The position numbers and the translations under genes were made by a program. 64,000 nucleotides of DNA from Nocardia lijiangensis NBRC 108240 (lineage in GTDB: Bacteria; Actinomycetota; Actinomycetes; Mycobacteriales; Mycobacteriaceae): assembly GCF_001613045.1 (NCBI RefSeq), contig NZ_BDBP01000007.1:1-64000 (forward strand), in the 5' to 3' direction. The number at the start of each line of letters is the position of its first letter. The first letter of the stretch is position 1. Under the pieces are notes generated by a model. It ran no database searches and was not told where the DNA came from. It saw only the letters and a list, made by a program, of their open reading frames with translations. Below, in pieces: positions 60,628 through 64,000 of the stretch.

Positions 60628-62082
60628 GTGAGAACGATCGAGACGGCTGACGGAGCCGAGTGGACCTATGACGAGGCCGACATTATCGGTAGAGGTGGGG
60701 CCGGAGTGGTCTACCGCGGCGCCAGAGCGGACGGTTCGTCGGTTGCGGTCAAGGTAGTTGAGACCGGTTCCGGCGAGATCGCGCGCAAGATCCACAGTCG
60801 CGAGATCGAGATCGCGCAGAAGCTGCGGGCGGCAACCCGCCACGACCATCTTGTTCTGCACTATGGACACAAGATTGATGACGGCACCATCTGGATGGTC
60901 ATGCCGCTCGCTGAACGCAGTTTGAAGGATTTGCTGCGCGAGCATGCCGTCTTTCCGACCTCCGACCGGATCGCCATCCTGCTCGACATCTGCGAGGGCC
61001 TGCAACAGCTCGCTGAGCTGTCGATCGTTCATCGAGACCTGACGCCGGGAAACGTGGTGTTCCTCGACGGCCGTTGGTGCCTCACAGACTTCGGTATCTC
61101 GCGGGACCTCACGGAGCACACGTCGACTTTCACCCGAAAAGGTGAAGGGACCTGGGAGTACCTGGCACCCGAGTATTTCTCGTCGGGTATCGCCACAGTC
61201 AGGACCGATTTGTATGCGCTTGGGGTGATTGCCTACGAAGTCTTCGCTGGCTTCAAGCCATTCGATGATCTCGACGGCGACGAGCTCCGGCGGAAGCAGT
61301 TGGAAGAGGCTCCGCCGCCATTGCCGGACGAGGTGCCGGAGCGGGTGAAGACGATCATCGTTCGCTTGCTGAGCAAAGACCCGGCGTCTCGTTTCGGTGA
61401 TGCGCGTGCAGTGAGTGATGCCCTTGCTCGCGCGAGTAGGCCGGTCGAATCCGTTGTCCGTCGACGCTTGGCGGCGGTTGCACAGAAGTTCAGTGCACGC
61501 GAACTTGACGAGCAGGCTGAGTGTGCACGTCAGAACCGCCTCGCTGAGGAGATCAACCAGGATCGTGTTCGCTGTCTGCTTGACCTCGACACCCTCCTTG
61601 AGGAGGTGGCGGACATTTTGTGGGACGAACTCGGCGACGAGTTCGAGAAGTCGGAGTCACATAACGCCGATGGGTGCACGTGGGCATTGCGTTGGCGTGA
61701 CCTGGCTCTGGTCGTTGGCGTGCAATTCGGCGGTGGAGTGCCATCGGATCCGACGTATCCATTGGTGGCAGGCGTGGTGACTACGGGTCAACAGCGCGCT
61801 GACGTCCCTGTTGATCTCATCACGACCGATGCTTGGGATTTCAACCTGGTGAATGTTCGTGAGCGGAATGGATGCCGCTGGGTACGGCGTCATTGGTACC
61901 AAACAGGGATGGATGAAACGGTCGTTCGTCCGCAGCGGCAGTGGCAACTCATTGCTGAACAGCATGCGCCCGGCCCGAAATCCCTCAACTACGTATGCTC
62001 TGACGAGCCTCTCGAACCGGAGATGATCGTGGACGCGTTCTCGGCGCTCATGCACCGACACCTGCCGAGCGGATCTGCATAA
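60628..62082 (+). CDS. Ser/Thr protein kinase, cytosolic
   Basis: A 484-residue kinase. Residues 18-270 are a complete Hanks domain: G-R-G-G-A-G-V-V-Y (Gly loop), A-V-K-V-V (Lys), H-R-D-L-T-P-G-N-V-V-F (catalytic loop), T-D-F-G and G-T-W-E-Y-L-A-P-E. No membrane helix, unlike PknB-type kinases. The C-terminal 190 residues start with a helix and go on to an alpha/beta domain of unknown kind (V-V-G-V-Q-F-G-G-G-V). GTG 60628 follows AAGGCAGG. Confidence 0.85.
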   Translation: MRTIETADGAEWTYDEADIIGRGGAGVVYRGARADGSSVAVKVVETGSGEIARKIHSREIEIAQKLRAATRHDHLVLHYGHKIDDGTIWMVMPLAERSLKDLLREHAVFPTSDRIAILLDICEGLQQLAELSIVHRDLTPGNVVFLDGRWCLTDFGISRDLTEHTSTFTRKGEGTWEYLAPEYFSSGIATVRTDLYALGVIAYEVFAGFKPFDDLDGDELRRKQLEEAPPPLPDEVPERVKTIIVRLLSKDPASRFGDARAVSDALARASRPVESVVRRRLAAVAQKFSARELDEQAECARQNRLAEEINQDRVRCLLDLDTLLEEVADILWDELGDEFEKSESHNADGCTWALRWRDLALVVGVQFGGGVPSDPTYPLVAGVVTTGQQRADVPVDLITTDAWDFNLVNVRERNGCRWVRRHWYQTGMDETVVRPQRQWQLIAEQHAPGPKSLNYVCSDEPLEPEMIVDAFSALMHRHLPSGSA

Positions 62083-62172
62083 CAGGACAGCCGCTGGGGC
62101 AACGCCTGCGCTGGAGTTGTCCACCGATCAGACGGACAAGACTGTCGGCCTGACCTACGCTTAGAAGCCCTA

Positions 62173-62490
62173 TCAGGTTAGGTTGCTGAGTCGTCGCCAA
62201 CAGATCAGTGCTGCACTGAGGTTCAGGAATCCGTAGTGGATGTCGGTGCGGCGTTCCCACCGGACGGCCAGGCGTCGGTACTGGTGGAGCAGGGCGATGG
62301 TTTGTTCCACGATCCAGCGGCGACGCGGGCAACGGCGTTGAGTGACTTCCCCTCGCCGTAAAGCTCGACGACCCAGCCGATCTCGGCCTCTGTCATCGGC
62401 TGGTAACGCATCTCGACACCGTGTTCGGCCACGATCTGCAGCAAGCCCGCGCGGCCTCGGCGTCAGCTGCAGGATCGTGTCAGTCCGCAT
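62173..62490 (-). mobile_element. IS5-family transposase C-terminal remnant
   Basis: The end reads R-R-W-I-V-E-Q-T-I-A-L-L-H-Q-Y-R-R-L-A-V-R-W-E-R-R-T-D-I-H as separate short runs, then A-L-I-C-W-R-R-L, the conserved C terminus with the catalytic Glu. Upstream the frame breaks. It lies 34 bp from the right island junction. Confidence 0.75.
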
Positions 62491-62523
62491 CAGCTAGCAG
62501 GTAGTCCGCAGCTCCTGCTGTAT

Positions 62524-62575
62524 GGAGTGCAGAGGTGGTACGACTCGCTGGGGTGAGCGTCGACTACTACGTGCG
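62524..62575 (+). repeat. attR-like junction: left arm of the 52-bp site joined to the regulator gene
   Basis: The first 26 bases (GGAGTGCAGAG...CTCGCT) agree with site E at 20 of 26 positions and start at the same offset from GGGG. After the core GGGGTGAG the sequence is regulator coding sequence. Confidence 0.55.
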
Positions 62576-63300
62576 GCTCGAACAGGGCCGGATCGGCACC
62601 GTCTCCGAGGTAGTGCTGGATGCGGTCGCTAGTGCCCTCCGCCTCACCGATACCGAACGCGCGCATCTGTTCCGGCTGGTCGCCCGTCGACGGCCCGCGC
62701 GGGGCCGGGAACACCGTGCCCGGATCGATCCCGGTCTGCAACGCCTGCTCGACTCGTCGCCGACGACGCCCGCGCGTATCCTCGATCACCGGATGAACGT
62801 GGTGGCCGCCAACGACCTGTGTATCGGACTGTTCGCCGGTGTGGGCTGGGATCTGAGCGGTGAATCCAACGGTGCGCGACTGGTTTTCCTCGATCCGGCG
62901 GCCCGTGAGTTCTATCTCGAATGGGCCGAGAAGGTGGAGTCGATCGTCACCTACCTGCGGCTGGCCGCGGGCCGTCATCCCGGTGACAACGAATTGTCCT
63001 CTCTTGTAGGTGAATTCGCCGTCGCCAGCCCCGAGTTCGCCGCATTGTGGGGGACGCACCGGGTGGCGGAGAAGGGCAGCGGGACGATGCAGGTGTGCCA
63101 CCCCGTGGTCGGGGTGATCACGCTGCTGTTCCACGGATTTCCGGTGCCCGGCGACACCGATCTCACCCTGGTCGCCTTCACCCCGGCCACGGCCGCCGAC
63201 GAGGAGGCGATCCGCCTGCTCGGCAGCTGGATCGCACCGGATCCGTCACCGGACGAGAGGGAACCGGTTGTCGCGGAAGGTGATCCGGCCGTGCGGGCGC
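62548..63300 (+). pseudogene. C-terminal part of the split MmyB-type regulator
   Basis: L-A-G-V-S-V-D-Y-Y-V-R-L-E-Q-G-R completes the helix-turn-helix, then the MmyB ligand-binding domain follows: R-I-L-D-H-R-M-N-V-V-A-A-N-D-L, F-L-D-P-A-A-R-E-F-Y, and G-T-M-Q-V-C-H-P-V-V-G. Homology ends around A-D-E-E-A-I-R-L-L-G. No stop follows; the frame stays open to the end of the window through the next gene. It lacks its own start. Confidence 0.75.
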
Positions 63301-63542
63301 GACATCGGCTAGGGATCGGTCGAACAGTGCGGTCCCGGCGAAGCTCTCTGACGTGGCCGGTGGATTCTCTGCAATCCTGCACGATGATGCCTCGCTACGC
63401 CGAGTTGCACGAACTATTGCAGACGAATATCCCAGGTACCCAACAGCATTCGAGCGCCTCGGCGCGTCGAGATGCCGCGACAATATATCGACCGACTGTT
63501 ACGGTCTTCGCGTCCAATAGCTTCAACGGGATGAGAACCGAA

Positions 63543-64000
63543 ATGACAGTTGACGCAACTGATTCGACACCCACGGACGAAACGCCGCTGTGGTTGCAGG
63601 GCCGGGATGCCGTGGTCGCGGCCGCCGCGGCCGAGGACTGGCGCGACGGCGCACCGGACTACCGGCTGACCGATGAGATCGTGCCGCGGGAGCGAATCAC
63701 CGAACACGCACCGGGATCGCTGGAAGCGATCGTCGAGGATCTGGTGCGGGTCTTCGAGATGGAGGTCTCGCACAAGAAGGATCCGGCGACCTGGGTGTCG
63801 CTGGTGGCCGAGCACTACCGTGGCCGTGTGAACGGCGGCCCCTGGCAGGATGCGGAGGAATTCGCGCGGATCGGCAGCTACAACATCCTGATCGGCGACA
63901 ACCCCTACTATGAGGCCGCCGCCGAGACCTTCGAAAGCTCACACAAGATCTTCCACACCGCCTTCCCGAACGGCTTCTTCTGGGAGGTGCTGGAGGTGCT
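63543..64000 (+). CDS. SnoaL/NTF2-like protein (partial, runs off the window)
   Basis: From ATG 63543: M-T-V-D-A-T-D-S-T, then V-F-E-M-E-V-S-H-K-K-D-P-A-T-W, S-Y-N-I-L-I-G-D-N-P and F-P-N-G-F-F-W-E-V-L. The Trp/Phe-rich pattern and length so far resemble SnoaL-like cone-barrel proteins, tentatively. It is in the same frame as the open regulator tail. The 240 bp between them look non-coding. Confidence 0.55.
   Translation, partial: MTVDATDSTPTDETPLWLQGRDAVVAAAAAEDWRDGAPDYRLTDEIVPRERITEHAPGSLEAIVEDLVRVFEMEVSHKKDPATWVSLVAEHYRGRVNGGPWQDAEEFARIGSYNILIGDNPYYEAAAETFESSHKIFHTAFPNGFFWEVLEV

Overview
The window is high-GC actinobacterial DNA, most likely from a Nocardia-like member of the Mycobacteriales. 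The codon use is GC-rich, several genes look leaderless (a TAnnnT box about 7 nt before the start codon), and there are mycothiol-type, MmyB-type, PadR and HxlR families and a mycolyltransferase-like esterase tail. No rRNA, tRNA or CRISPR array was seen. The assignment rests on protein families recognised by eye, not on a database search.

Region 1 (1-8.1 kb) is ordinary metabolic DNA: an esterase tail, a luciferase-like oxidoreductase, a double-hotdog protein, a secreted lipase, and a PadR / enoyl-CoA hydratase / SDR / acyl-CoA dehydrogenase group. The divergent hydratase and SDR promoters carry near-identical operators in opposite orientation.

Region 2 (8.1-22.4 kb, all minus strand) is one compact operon for a cytosolic group 1h (high-affinity, actinobacterial type) [NiFe] hydrogenase. 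In transcription order it holds hypA, hypB, the small subunit, the large subunit, a NifU/Rieske-like protein, DUF5947, DUF6084, a 451-aa unknown, a 39-aa membrane microprotein, a maturation protease, a second hypC, hypF, hypC, hypD, hypE and DUF6390. Most junctions overlap by 4-8 bases or are only a few bases apart. A Crp-like site lies just upstream of the small-subunit gene. The small subunit has Cys-Asp-Gly-Asp where most hydrogenases have CxxC, which fits the 3Cys-1Asp proximal cluster of this group. The expected roles are hydrogen oxidation by HhyLS, electron relay by the NifU/Rieske-like protein, and active-site assembly by HypA-F plus the protease.

Region 3 (22.4-28 kb) holds an aldehyde dehydrogenase, its DUF779 partner and an AcoR-like regulator, then a divergent MerR / mycothiol-dependent-isomerase-like pair.

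Region 4 (28.0-62.6 kb) is accessory DNA that splits an MmyB-type regulator gene. The N-terminal part ends at 28297 and the C-terminal part resumes at 62558; joining them at a shared GGGGTGAG restores the frame exactly. The segment is full of transposase remnants (IS110, IS5, IS630 and another), broken genes, short regulator/enzyme pairs (HxlR-DoxX, WYL-VOC, TetR-sulfatase, TetR-SDR, HxlR-AKR, HxlR-hydrolase) and a run of unknown genes ending in a Ser/Thr kinase. A roughly 530-bp repeat family occurs at 48.9-60.5 kb. Its core is a 52-bp two-armed site whose half-sites also form the two ends of the 34-kb segment, an arrangement resembling attP, attL and attR of a site-specific recombinase, although no recombinase gene is visible here.

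Region 5 (62.6-64 kb) is the tail of the split regulator, open without a stop into a further gene that leaves the window.
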